From assembly GCA_037178625.1 (NCBI GenBank), contig CM074127.1:5270001-5334000 (forward strand): DNA of 64,000 nt, in the 5' to 3' direction. Within the stretch, counting starts at the first letter, position 1. Each line of letters begins with the position of its first letter. Positions 54,956 to 64,000 of this stretch are shown one piece after another. Below the pieces are notes generated by a model. That model ran no database searches. It was not told the DNA's origin and worked only from the letters and a program-made list of their open reading frames with translations. The position numbers and the translations under genes are program-made. This stretch comes from Skeletonema tropicum. Its lineage: Eukaryota > Bacillariophyta > Thalassiosirophyceae > Thalassiosirales > Thalassiosiraceae.

Positions 54956-56365
54956 ATGGCGTCTCAAGCCGAGAACACTCACCCAAACACAATCATTCGA
55001 GGACATTACCATACCAGTGTCCCTATCAACAATGATCAAAAGCGCCGCAAGGTCGAGACAAACTCTAATAACATCACCGCCTACCCGTCTGCTGCCATTC
55101 ATGCCACCAAGGTGAGCAAGAGGACCAAGAGGAGGACAAATAAAAGATCAAATCAACGTAGGGAAGCAAACGTGTTTGCACCTCAAATCTTCAACCATCG
55201 TCCGGCGATTCTGCCGACAAGTACAAAGAAGGCATCAAAGAAGAGGCGCCTCGAATCCGACCCGCCTTCTCAAGAGAAGAAGATGAGGCAGGAGCTACCC
55301 AACAACTTTACTTCCAACCAATCGGCTGTGCCAGCCCAAAAGAAGAAGAGGGCTCAGAAGAATTCACGCAACAACGACGCCCCAATCTTCCGCTACAAAC
55401 ATCACGGTGAAGTTGCAACACCAACAATTGCTCCACCCACGGCCACTGCTAGCAAGGCGAAGGTCTCGAAGAAGAGGCGCTCAGATGCCCACGAATCCCC
55501 CCCGCCTGCTCAAAAGAAGAAGATGACTGCTCCTGCCCAAAAGTTGAACACGATTGATCGCGGTCAAGTTCCATCTGCCTACCAATTTACTACCAATACT
55601 ACCAACAAAGCCGCTGTTCCAGTGCAAGAGAAGAATGTGCTTTAGAATCAGCCATTCATCAACAACGTTTCATCTATCTCTGTTCTCCATCACCGCGATG
55701 AAGTTGCCAACGGAGCCACTTCTGATTTGGAGTTTGCCTATTCCGATTTGGATTCCGATTCCGAGGAAGAACATCTTGTAGGGATGACCTTGCTCCCGGA
55801 TGCTGATGACGCTGCCACTGTGATCCAGGCCTTCTTCAGAGGTGCCAGCGCTCGCACGATGAAGCCAAGGGCCAGGCCACAAGCGGAGCTTGATACCAAT
55901 CATGGCCAAGAATGGGATGGTAATTCTGATGATGATGCAGCTCCTGACGACGACTCGGTCGAGGAAGTAGAAGTCTTCCTCGTGGTGGAAGCTGAAGAGG
56001 GTGATGAAAAAGCGGAGGAAGTTGACTTTGTCGACGCAGCAGAAGCTGTTGACGAGGGTGATGAAATAGAGGAGGAAGCTGTTGTGGACAATGATAAGCC
56101 GGCTGCAAAAATTCAGACAGCCTTCAAGCGTTATCTCGCTCGGAAAAGTGCTATCAAAGCAACGGAGCGAAGGCGAAGGGCCCAGCCACAAGCAGAGTTT
56201 GATGCTAGAGCAGTGGAAGAGGAGGTGGTGGAAGAGGAAGAGGAAGATATCCACTCTGCCAGAAGGAATCTTCGGAGACGGAGGATGGTGAAGGAGCTAC
56301 AGTGCACTTTGGACGGCTGGTACTGGACTCGAAGAACACAAAGAAGGAAGATAAGGAGAGATTGA
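54956..56365 (+). pseudogene. IQ-motif, lysine-rich protein gene with an in-frame TAG
   Basis: One reading frame of 470 codons runs from the ATG at 54956 to the stop at 56365, interrupted only by TAG at 55643-55645. The first 229 codons are basic, with repeated KVSKKRR / PAQKKKM units, probably nuclear. The second part begins NQPFINNVSSISVLHHRDEV and carries two IQ-type calmodulin-binding motifs, TVIQAFFRGASARTMK and AKIQTAFKRYLARKSAIK, separated by a long acidic region (EEVEVFLVVEAEEG...). Composition and repeats (FRYKHHGEVA versus LHHRDEVA) fit one protein. The TAG is either a recent nonsense mutation, a read-through site, or a haplotype or sequence error; the second part alone has no early ATG. 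Function is otherwise unknown; IQ motifs suggest calmodulin or myosin-type binding. Confidence 0.6.
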
Positions 56366-56903
56366 AAAGAGAAGGTGTACGGTACAGCACCTTGTGAGAT
56401 TGATGATTTGAAGCGAACATCATTTGTACGTGAGAAGGATTGCGTCAGAGACCTTTGTGGAGGAGGCTTTGGTTTGAAGGTAAATGCAGCAAGAGGTCAA
56501 ATGATCAGTGGAGATGGCTTTGCGGGGCAATGAGTCGGTGTGTCTTGTTTCGTTTCGGCGAGTTGCTACATTTCAGAGGGGGTCGTTGGTGTGTTCGGCA
56601 GTGTTGTTGGTAGTTGGGTGCTTTGCTGGATCCTTATCCTTTCTTTTTGGACATTGTCGGATCTGTAGCGGAGAGTCAAAAAGTTTAATCCCCCATTCAT
56701 TCTAATGTTTGGGGTGTGGGTTCTGGTTTCCCATGTCAGCTTTTGGCTGGACATTCTCTTCTTCGGAAGTGGAATGTAGAACGTATCCCTTTGACTCTCT
56801 GACTGATTTTCAGTTGTCCTACCCTTTCCCCCCTGTTGGAGTCGGTCGACCGCGGAGATGATTGATTGGTTGATGTTCGTGTTGGGGATGGCGATCTTGT
56901 CGG

Positions 56904-56949
<46 letters not shown>

Positions 56950-57407
56950 TCGAGCGGCTTGTTGTTCCCAGTTGGATGAAGTACAGTGCTGGAGGCGAGG
57001 AAAGACATTTCAGACTTGAGCCGGTGTTATGGTTCCGGGTATCATGGTGACCTGCTGCTTTACTTGTCAAAGGCCTGAGTTGATATGAGGTCGATGACGC
57101 TTGATTTCTTGTGTCGGTTTGATGGGGTCTTCGATCGGATTTCAAACTCGGTTTGTTGAGTTGTACCAGGATACGAACGTCTCTCTCGTGATTGCTTCTA
57201 AGTTGCTCATCGGTTCTTCAATCTTGCCATTGCCATGTGTCAAGCTCATTTATTCACATCCACCCATCTACATCTAAGTCAAAGCCCTGGGAACGTGCTC
57301 TCTCAGCTGCTCAGCATCCAATTGAAATAAGAAAAGAAGAAAAGAATATCAAGTAAATCAATCTAATCAAATAAAGAAAAATCAACAATTATCCCGGCAG
57401 ACCCGTA
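56366..57407. other. Intergenic with microsatellite
   Basis: About 1 kb with no supported gene, holding the dinucleotide repeat listed separately. Confidence 0.5.
56905..56947. repeat. (AC)n microsatellite
   Basis: About 21 uninterrupted AC units. Confidence 0.97.
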
Positions 57408-57742
57408 TCCCACGCAAGAGATGTTGACCGGTATTTGCAAAATCTCATTTCACGACTCTCACTTCAGGAATAGGCTACACTATTCCCACGCAAGAGATGT
57501 TGACCGGTATTTGCAAAATCTCATTCCACGACATTCACTTAAGTAGGAATAGATGTTGACCGTAGGCTATATACACTATTCCCACGCAATAGATGTTGAC
57601 CGGTATTTGCAAAATCTCATTCCACGACATTCACTTAAGTAGGAATAGATGTTGACCGGTATTTGCAAAATCTCATTCCACGACATTCACTTAAGTAGGA
57701 ATAGGCTGGCCTATTCCATCATGGAATAGGCCAGCCTATTCC
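57408..57742 (+). repeat. Four short tandem-like repeats ending in a palindrome
   Basis: A 54-70-bp unit (CACGCAAGAGATGTTGACCG, then GTATTTGCAAAATCTCATTC and CACTTAAGTAGGAATAG) starts near 57408, 57483 and 57580, with a partial fourth copy at 57650. The run ends in a near-perfect palindrome, arms 57698-57717 and 57723-57742 (GGAATAGGCTGGCCTATTCC and its mirror). Confidence 0.85.
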
Positions 57743-57898
57743 ATCGAAAACCTAAAATTATTACAGACAACTTCATAATTTTTCAAAAAAAAAAACAATA
57801 GAGAACTCAATAAGTATGCATAGAGGTTACTATTTCTTCATTGAAGGAATAATAATTCACCCGAGAGTCAACTTTTTGTGTCAAGATAATCTTGGTGT

Positions 57899-58303
57899 AT
57901 GTACCTGATGTCGACAAGCTATCCAGAGGAGACTAATGGAGCCGGTCATACTGCAGAGCTTGTACGGCAACGCAAGAATGCCTCTATCAGCCCAGAGGAG
58001 AGGGCAGCTCAAAGGGCTAAGGCCGCCGCTAGAGTAAAGCTTTACCGTCAACGCAAGCATGCCTCGATGAGCGCAGAGGAGAGGGCAGCTCAGAAGGCAA
58101 AGAAGGCCGCTGCAGAAAAGATCTATCGTCAACGCAAGAATGCCTCGATGAGCGCAGAGGAGAGGGCAGCTCAGAAGGCAAAGAAGGCCGCTGCAGACAA
58201 GATCTATCGTCAACGCAAGAATGCCTCGATGAGCGCAGAGGAGAGGGCAGCTCAGAAGGCAAAAAAGACCGCTGCGGCAAGGCTTTGCCGTCAACGCAAG
58301 ATT
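57899..58303 (+). CDS. N-terminal part of a Helitron-like Rep protein, interrupted by a retrotransposon
   Basis: An ATG at 57899 (or 57908) opens a basic protein made of four ~27-residue repeats of the type [20 protein letters not shown], predicted long charged helices. Such R/K/E/A-rich repeats precede the conserved part of many Helitron-type replicases. At about 58300 the frame runs into the left end of a Ty3/gypsy element. The same repeat resumes at 61883 and leads into the rest of the protein. The repeats would give nucleic-acid binding; that is inferred from charge. Confidence 0.65.
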
Positions 58304-58625
58304 TGTCACACCTACGTAGTGTCGGACATCAATCAAATTCATATTTATGTTATCTGGTTTCTCGTTTCTCAATATGTTTCGGAATGCTTTCTCGAGGCTG
58401 GTCTATCATGACATCGCCAATGAAAGCACAAGTTGAACCGAATCCAAAAAACGTTGATCGTTTCCTTTATATTTTAAGTCATAATAAGTCTTTTGTTATA
58501 TCACCAAATATATTGATCAATAGCTCAATTGTTAGCAAGATTGGACACAGTATATATACTCCCACATTAACAGCCAAACAAAGAAGAAAAATCTACGTTG
58601 AAAATGAATTCCTACAAATCGAAAA

Positions 58626-59480
58626 ATGCCTGGATCACTAGCTTTCGCTTCCGCCAAAACTCGCTCGCCTCCAAGAGTACAGCAGCCCTCCGAGAGATGC
58701 CTCGCTTCGGATGACCTCATGAAGACGAACGCGGTATGGAACGGCCTACCCGAGGAAGCAAGAGATTACGTTGAGGAAGAGAAGGACTTAGATGTCTTTG
58801 ACCTTGGAGGAGGAGGCAATAATGCTATGGTCTGGACGGATATCATGGATACTCTCGAGGCGTGGTGGTCTCGTGAGTATGGTAAGGAAGTACGAAAGAA
58901 GTTTCAGCAACAGGAAGAGAGGAAGAGAAGGAGGGATGACGATGATGATGAAGCCAATGATGATGGTGGACATGATCAACATCCGAGGAAGAAGAAGAGG
59001 GGCAACCGCAATAAGAACAACCGCAACAACAACAACAACAACAAAGGCAATAACAACAGCAACAACGACAACTCCAACTTCCACGACAAGCAATGTTCAC
59101 TCCATCCAACGCACAAGCACAAATACCGTGATTGCATCTACTGTCCCAGTGGACCCAACTTCAAGAAGGATGCCGCAGAGAAATTCTACCAAGGCAAGAC
59201 CAAAACGGCGGCTCCTTATTGGTGGAAGAAGGGCTACGAACGTAAATTCAAAGATAGTGAGGAGAAAGCGCCGCCTCAGCAACTCCAAGGCTCCTACCTC
59301 GTCGCTCAGCAACAGCTTCCGCCAGCTCCAGTTCCACAAGCTCCTCCTCAACCTCAACCAGCACCAGTATTCGCCACTTCATCAGCAGCAGTAGCCCCAC
59401 CAGCACCGGCTCAGCAGCAACTTTATTCCATCCAAGTTAATGCGCAAGGCCAGCAGGTTCTTGTTCCCCATCGATCCTGA
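58626..59480 (+). CDS. Gag-like protein of the Ty3/gypsy element
   Basis: 284 residues from the ATG at 58626. An acidic/helical N-terminal part (YVEEEKDLDVFDLGGG, TLEAWWSREYG) is followed by a basic, asparagine-rich stretch and a cysteine/histidine motif, CSLHPTHKHKYRDCIYC, that can take the role of a zinc knuckle. The C-terminus is P/Q-rich. It ends in TGA at 59478-59480, and the same frame continues past this stop into the protease, so read-through could make a Gag-Pro product. Gag would package element RNA. Confidence 0.7.
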   Translation: MPGSLAFASAKTRSPPRVQQPSERCLASDDLMKTNAVWNGLPEEARDYVEEEKDLDVFDLGGGGNNAMVWTDIMDTLEAWWSREYGKEVRKKFQQQEERKRRRDDDDDEANDDGGHDQHPRKKKRGNRNKNNRNNNNNNKGNNNSNNDNSNFHDKQCSLHPTHKHKYRDCIYCPSGPNFKKDAAEKFYQGKTKTAAPYWWKKGYERKFKDSEEKAPPQQLQGSYLVAQQQLPPAPVPQAPPQPQPAPVFATSSAAVAPPAPAQQQLYSIQVNAQGQQVLVPHRS

Positions 59481-60893
59481 AACGCCGACCCTTTTGGGAA
59501 TCAACATTCAACCTTCACCAATGTATTTGCCACCAGTTTGGAACAGGTGACGGGCTATGCTAATGCCCCAGCAGCTCTCGAGTATCATGTCAACAATGTT
59601 ACCTCGGAGCCTTCGAGCGAGATTGATGTTCAACTTCCATGTTGCATCCGTAGGGACCGTGATCCGATTACAGTCTCTACCGTTCTACAAGCAAACATGA
59701 GCTTGAAACATAGAGCGCAGCCAGCTTCAAGCCCTGCATCAATGCTCGACCGCATCGCATCAGACACTCAACTTCATGATGATGAGTTCTTGAACGAGTT
59801 GTTCAATTGTCACTTTGCGGAGGATGCACTAGATGCATTGATCAACACCATCCCAATAACAAACGAAACAGTCGCCGTTGAGGCAACGATGGTGGACTGC
59901 CCAGAGTATCTTGTACTCGATCCAATCCGAGGCCAAAGCAATATTGAGCCTTGGGATTTCAACATCTTCCCTAATACAGGAATTGAGTCTTATGACAATC
60001 AGATGGTCGAGTTAGGAGAGGCGCTCCAACTCCCATCCATTCCACATACGTGCAACAACATCGAGTTGGATACTGAATTTGAATTTTGTAATGTTGAGGT
60101 TACTTACAAAGTTGATTCGAAAGGAGTCACAGTGCCCATGGCCACTGCGTATGCAATGGTCAAGTCGGTAAATGGAGTCAAGTGCAATCGATTCCTCAAG
60201 TGCCTATTTGACACGGGTGGTAGCGTTTCGATGGCCCATCGTAGTGTTTTGCCACCTGGAGCGGAACTTCGTCAATCTTCACAATCGACGATCTGTAATA
60301 CCATCGCTGGGAACTACATGCCGGTAGGTTCCCTACTTGCCGAGAATATCAAGCTCCCGGAGTTTGATGCCAACCTTACTGTCGACAGCCAAGAGTTCCT
60401 CGTCTTTGACCCCAAGTGCTCGTTTGATTTGATACTTGGTAATGATTTCCTGATGAAGATAGGCCTTTTCATTGATTACGAGACACTCGAACTCGAGTGG
60501 AGGGGGAAGCGCATCCCAATGAACTCCAAGTTTACCAAGGAGAGGCTAAGCGCAGCTATCGGTTGTTGCATTGTGGAGGAGGAAGATGAAGAATTGGACT
60601 ACCTAGACTCTTTTGCAACGGTTATTGCTGATTCTACTTATGAAGAGCTCAAAGTGGATAAGGTCATCGCAGAGAACTGTCAACATCTGTCAATGACTCA
60701 ACGCCAGGACCTGGCAGAGATGTTCCGCAAGCATTACAAACTCTTCGACGGCAAGCTCCATGTCTATAAAGGAGCCCCAAGATGGATATTGAATTGCAAC
60801 CAGGAGCCCAGCCTGTCTTCCGACGACCTTACCCTACTCCACGCATCCATATGGAAACGTTTAAGAAGGAGTTGCTCCGTCTTATCGAAATAG
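59481..60893 (+). CDS. Protease region of the Ty3/gypsy element
   Basis: In the same frame as gag after its TGA; there is no ATG near the start. The retroviral-type aspartic protease is shown by FLKCLFDTGGSVSMAH (catalytic DTG) and later by FDLILGNDFLMKIGLFIDY, the flap/ILG strand. Homology to the polymerase begins near its end (YKLFDGKLHVYKG), then the frame must change by one base at about 60780 to enter the reverse transcriptase. Whether that shift is programmed or damage is unknown. Confidence 0.75.
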   Translation, partial: NADPFGNQHSTFTNVFATSLEQVTGYANAPAALEYHVNNVTSEPSSEIDVQLPCCIRRDRDPITVSTVLQANMSLKHRAQPASSPASMLDRIASDTQLHDDEFLNELFNCHFAEDALDALINTIPITNETVAVEATMVDCPEYLVLDPIRGQSNIEPWDFNIFPNTGIESYDNQMVELGEALQLPSIPHTCNNIELDTEFEFCNVEVTYKVDSKGVTVPMATAYAMVKSVNGVKCNRFLKCLFDTGGSVSMAHRSVLPPGAELRQSSQSTICNTIAGNYMPVGSLLAENIKLPEFDANLTVDSQEFLVFDPKCSFDLILGNDFLMKIGLFIDYETLELEWRGKRIPMNSKFTKERLSAAIGCCIVEEEDEELDYLDSFATVIADSTYEELKVDKVIAENCQHLSMTQRQDLAEMFRKHYKLFDGKLHVYKGAPRWILNCNQEPSLSSDDLTLLHASIWKRLRRSCSVLSK

Positions 60894-61657
60894 GTGTTCT
60901 TGAGAGAGTGTCAGGCCCATCTGCATGGGGTCTACCATCGTTTATTATCCCTAAGAAGGATGGCAAGGTTCGTTTCATTGCAGATCTCCGTGAGCTGAAC
61001 AAAGTCATTAAGCCGCGAGATTATACTCTTCCTATCATCCAAGATCTGATCCGAAAGCGTACTGGATTCCAGTTCATGACGAAGCTTGACTTGAGCATGA
61101 TGTTCTATTCATTTGAATTGACGGACAGAGCAAAGGACCTCACCACAATCTCGACACCCTTCGGTCTTTTTCGTTGGACAAGAGCCCCGATGGGTCTCCG
61201 CAACTCCCCAGCATTCGCACAGTCGGTTATTGAAGAAGTGCTTCGGGATCTAGATGAAGTTGAAGTGTACATTGATGACATCGCGATATGGTCTAATTCT
61301 TGGGATGATCATGTACGCACCCTCCGCGAGGTGTTCAGGCGTCTTGAAGAGGCAGGGTTCTCTATTAACCCTCTAAAGTGCGAATTCGGTATTGCAGAGG
61401 GAGATTTTCTCGGTCATTGGGTCAGCAAGGACGGCATTCAACCATGGCAGAAGAAGGTACAAGCGGTTCTTGACCTGCAAAGGCCTACCAACGCTAGCGA
61501 AGTACGAACCCTGGTGGGATTGATCAACTGGTACCGAGATTTCTGGCCACGTCGAAGCCATCTCCTCTCTCCGTTTACTCAGCTTATCCGAGGCATTCAG
61601 AAGAAGAAAGCGCCGATCGTTTGGACTCCAGAGCTAGAGAAGTTTTTCAGGAAGTGA
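60782..61657 (+). CDS. Reverse transcriptase of the Ty3/gypsy element
   Basis: Starts at an ATG inside the polymerase consensus ([20 protein letters not shown]). Motifs follow in order: [61 protein letters not shown], the catalytic [10 protein letters not shown] (YIDD), [18 protein letters not shown], and the connection region [19 protein letters not shown]. It ends at 61657 through a frame change in a T-rich run (GTTTTTCAGG) and RNase H continues in the next frame. All catalytic residues are present. It would copy element RNA to DNA in virus-like particles. Confidence 0.9.
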   Translation: MDIELQPGAQPVFRRPYPTPRIHMETFKKELLRLIEIGVLERVSGPSAWGLPSFIIPKKDGKVRFIADLRELNKVIKPRDYTLPIIQDLIRKRTGFQFMTKLDLSMMFYSFELTDRAKDLTTISTPFGLFRWTRAPMGLRNSPAFAQSVIEEVLRDLDEVEVYIDDIAIWSNSWDDHVRTLREVFRRLEEAGFSINPLKCEFGIAEGDFLGHWVSKDGIQPWQKKVQAVLDLQRPTNASEVRTLVGLINWYRDFWPRRSHLLSPFTQLIRGIQKKKAPIVWTPELEKFFRK

Positions 61658-61882
61658 AGCAAGTTATTGCCAGTGATGCTTTGTGTGCCTACCCAAACCA
61701 CAATGAGCCTTTTGAAGTCTACACGGACAGTTCTGATTATCAACTGGGAGCAGCCATACTCCAAGGCGGGCGCCCCGTTGCGTATTACTCCAAAAGACTC
61801 TCGGCGGCACAATCTCGATACACCACCATGGAAAAGGAATTATTGGCCATCGTCAGCACCCTCACGGAATATCGTACCAGAG
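61621..61882 (+). CDS. RNase H domain start of the Ty3/gypsy element, truncated
   Basis: In a different frame from the reverse transcriptase: [34 protein letters not shown] (first catalytic Asp), [20 protein letters not shown] (catalytic Glu in MEKE) and [12 protein letters not shown]. It breaks off at about 61880 where Rep repeat sequence begins. The second half of RNase H and the integrase are missing. Confidence 0.82.
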
Positions 61883-64000
61883 TCGATGAGCGCAGAGGAG
61901 AGGGCAGCTCAGAAGGCAAAAAAGACCGCTGCGGCAAGGCTTTACCGTCAACGAACGAATGCGATGAGCGCAGAGGAGAGCATTGGAAAGAGTTGTGATT
62001 ACGAGATCGTTGTTGACAGAACACATCCAGTCCAACAGGCACGCAATCATGACCAAAAGAAAATAATGAGAGTCGATAGCAATCCAAATGCATTTCGCAC
62101 TGCTGTCTGTGTACTATGCGATAGGCTAATAATTGGGTGTGAGGCTATCCACAAGATAACAGTTGATTCGCTTCGTTCTCAGAAAAATAGGATAAGCGTC
62201 AAATCCTATGAGGACTACCACCAAGTCACGCTGAAAGATGAGCTTATTTCACAGTATGAAATCAAAGGCCAAGAGCTCGAAGGCCTTCTGCTATCACCAA
62301 GAGCCAAGAAGACCAAGAACAAGAACGGATGTGTAGCATTTGAGGCATGCAGCCAATGTTACAGTGCGTGGCACAATGATAGCGATTCACCGCCCAAGTA
62401 TGCCATCAGTAACGGCTTTGCAATCGGCCACATCCCCACGGATATCATTGCCAATGAGGAAATCACAGAGCAGATGTGTTCGCTATTAGCTCCTGTCCGC
62501 CATTTTGCCTACATATTCGCGTATACAGCTGGTGCTCACAAAGCTATCCGTGGTCACTTTAGCTTTTTCGAGGTTGATCTTACCCATACTGGTTCTGTAA
62601 TTAATCACTTCTTGACAACAGGTGCAAACCCGCTTGTTTATGTCGTGTTATGTGGACGAATGACTCCGAAACAGAAGGAAATAGTGAAAAAAAGAGCAAG
62701 GCTTGACACAGAGAAGATGATGGAAATATTAGAATGGTTCGTTAATATGAGTCTGGCCACCCAGGATATGAAGGAGTTACCGCACCATCACAGTGCCCTC
62801 AGCCCAACATTATCGTCGACGAAGAAACACCCAACAATACTGATCAAGAACATGATCCAGATCTAGAAGCAGAGTTTGCTGGAGCTTCGTTCCACTTTAC
62901 CAGCATCCATGAGCCGCAAGATGATACAGGAGTTTACGAATCCAACCAGAAGTTTACCAAAGCTATGATTGATCGTACAATGCCAACACTTCTGGTCAAT
63001 GGTAGCAAGTATGCAGATCTTAGAGAACTTCTTCTCGAGAATATTGCGCCACTGCAATTTCCTTTTGGTCAAGGGGGGCCAAAGGCAAAGCGGAGGACTC
63101 ACATATCTCCGGTGGAATGCTATCGTTACTACTGCCGACTCTCGCTTCCTCAATTCATGAGGGGGGACTTTCTCCTCTTGCTGAACCACATGTTCAATCG
63201 GCAGCGCAGTTACGAGACAGCCGTGGTCACTTGCAAATCCAGTTTATTCGGCCAGTCACTTGCCGAGAAGATGTCAAAACTCAAAATGAAAGACCTCGAT
63301 CAGGCATTGTTTCAAAAACAAACCCGCCAAAGGGTAAATGGAACGGCTGGAGAATACATCAGGGCAGTGGAGGCAGCGTGCAAACCAGTCGGGTACACTG
63401 CTTTGAGTGCCAAACAAAATCGCCGCAAGCATTTCGCAATGGATAACTACTTCGGAAGCCATTCCATTTTCTTAACTACGACTCCATGTGATGAATGCAC
63501 CATCAGGGTCCAAGTCTTCACCAACGCTGGCAAGGAGGTGGTGCTGCCAAATCTTGGTGTCTGGGATGACGAAGACCACTTGAAAGAATGTAGATTCAAC
63601 TTTGAGCTGAGAAAGGAGACCAGACGTCTGTATCCAGGGGCATGTTCTCTTGTTTACCAGCATTTGATGCAGATTAATACAGAATGTTTGATAGGTTGGG
63701 ACCCCATGAAACAAACAGGGCGACTAGGCGTGTTCGGAGTACCAATAGCGTACTCAAGAACTGACGAAGAGCAAGGCAGGAAGACACTTCATAGTCACTG
63801 GCAAATATGGGTAAAAGACTTCAACAAAATTAGAGATGCTCTATTTCATAGTGATGACAGAAAAAAGAAAGCCGCAAGGTATGCTCTCATATCATACATT
63901 GACAAAGTTGTCTGTGCCAGCTATGGGACTGATTTTGTTGTGACTCACAATTGTGATGAAGATAGCCCTGTTACGATGCCTATGCACGAAATACTCCAGG
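61883..64000 (+). CDS. Helitron-like Rep protein, continued (DUF6570-like and Rep regions), open at the window edge
   Basis: After the retrotransposon the frame resumes with [20 protein letters not shown] and continues. There is a cysteine pair, [11 protein letters not shown], later ACSQCYSAW, then [16 protein letters not shown] and [14 protein letters not shown], matching the DUF6570-type region of Helitron polyproteins. Near 62770-62800 the frame shifts by one; the new frame ([11 protein letters not shown]...) stays open to 64000. It holds [34 protein letters not shown], and [20 protein letters not shown] followed by LHSHWQIWV. The last matches the HUH (His-x-His) metal-binding motif of Helitron Rep. 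The helicase part would lie beyond the window. Rolling-circle transposition is the known role of such proteins. The split and the frameshift make this copy inactive. Confidence 0.75.

Larger units (their letters stand above)
58304..61882 (+). mobile_element. Ty3/gypsy LTR retrotransposon lacking integrase and 3' LTR
   Basis: The left boundary is at about 58304 where the Rep repeat is broken and TGTCACACCTACG begins, a plausible LTR start. About 320 bp of LTR/leader-like sequence precede gag. Gag, protease, reverse transcriptase and the start of RNase H follow in order. At about 61880 the RNase H frame stops being retroviral-like and the Rep repeat (TCGATGAGCGCAGAGG) resumes. No integrase, polypurine tract or 3' LTR is present, so the element was cut by a deletion or recombination after insertion, or the assembly collapsed here. 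Confidence 0.85.

Noticed and set aside
55670..56254. 194-codon minus-strand frame opposite the IQ-motif gene
   Set aside because: Antisense of acidic codon runs; the + strand IQ motifs are the real signal.
57881..58372. 163-codon minus-strand frame with repeated [13 protein letters not shown]
   Set aside because: Antisense of the tandem repeats of the Rep N-terminus.

Overview
The window reads as nuclear DNA of a diatom, probably a centric one. The evidence is a fucoxanthin-chlorophyll a/c protein (FCP) relic, secreted K-rich and PSxxPS-repeat proteins of the silaffin/cell-wall type, short GT-AG introns (about 85-135 bp), long glutamine, asparagine and serine runs, and a dense mix of eukaryotic transposons. 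One 500-N scaffold gap lies at 38883-39382. There are no operons, no CRISPR array and no RNA gene that I could support.

Left part (1-29 kb), mostly host genes. A SET-domain methyltransferase gene (minus strand, two exons visible) is open at the window edge and is cut at its 5' side by a 5'-truncated LINE with a poly(A) tail. A complete pogo-type DNA transposon follows (3816-7117, TA target site, 28-bp inverted repeats). Next come a silaffin-like secreted protein, a Hop2-type meiotic protein with a very long disordered N-terminus, a small family of secreted SGKG-type proteins (one intact, one pseudogene) and a trypsin-like protease. The last three share a duplicated upstream repeat. Then come an FKBP-type isomerase, a broken repeat protein, an FCP pseudogene, the Paf1-complex subunit LEO1, a DUF4239-like membrane protein, and an eight-exon gene (24195-29118) for a 1417-residue kinase-like/AAA ATPase signalling protein whose seven introns could all be placed in phase.

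Middle part (29-42 kb), mostly transposon-derived. It holds a 1.8-kb non-coding element with 30-bp inverted ends, a perfect TRIM (identical 163-bp TG...CA repeats, target duplication GCCCG), a TTAA-flanked MITE, a glutamine-amidotransferase gene, a large foldback element running into the N gap, and a convergent pair: an AlkB-like dioxygenase gene and an unknown coiled-coil gene, both with frame breaks.

Right part (42-64 kb). A tandem array of ~592-bp monomers, each carrying a ~141-codon polyQ open frame, fills 42.3-51.4 kb and includes a ~2.96-kb higher-order duplication. A diverged monomer sits 7 kb upstream. Beyond the array lie gene fragments (one copied from the 28-kb ATPase gene), an IQ-motif gene with an in-frame TAG, and short repeat clusters. 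At the end, a Helitron-like Rep protein gene is split by a Ty3/gypsy retrotransposon that has lost its integrase and 3' LTR. The Rep frame runs off the right edge.
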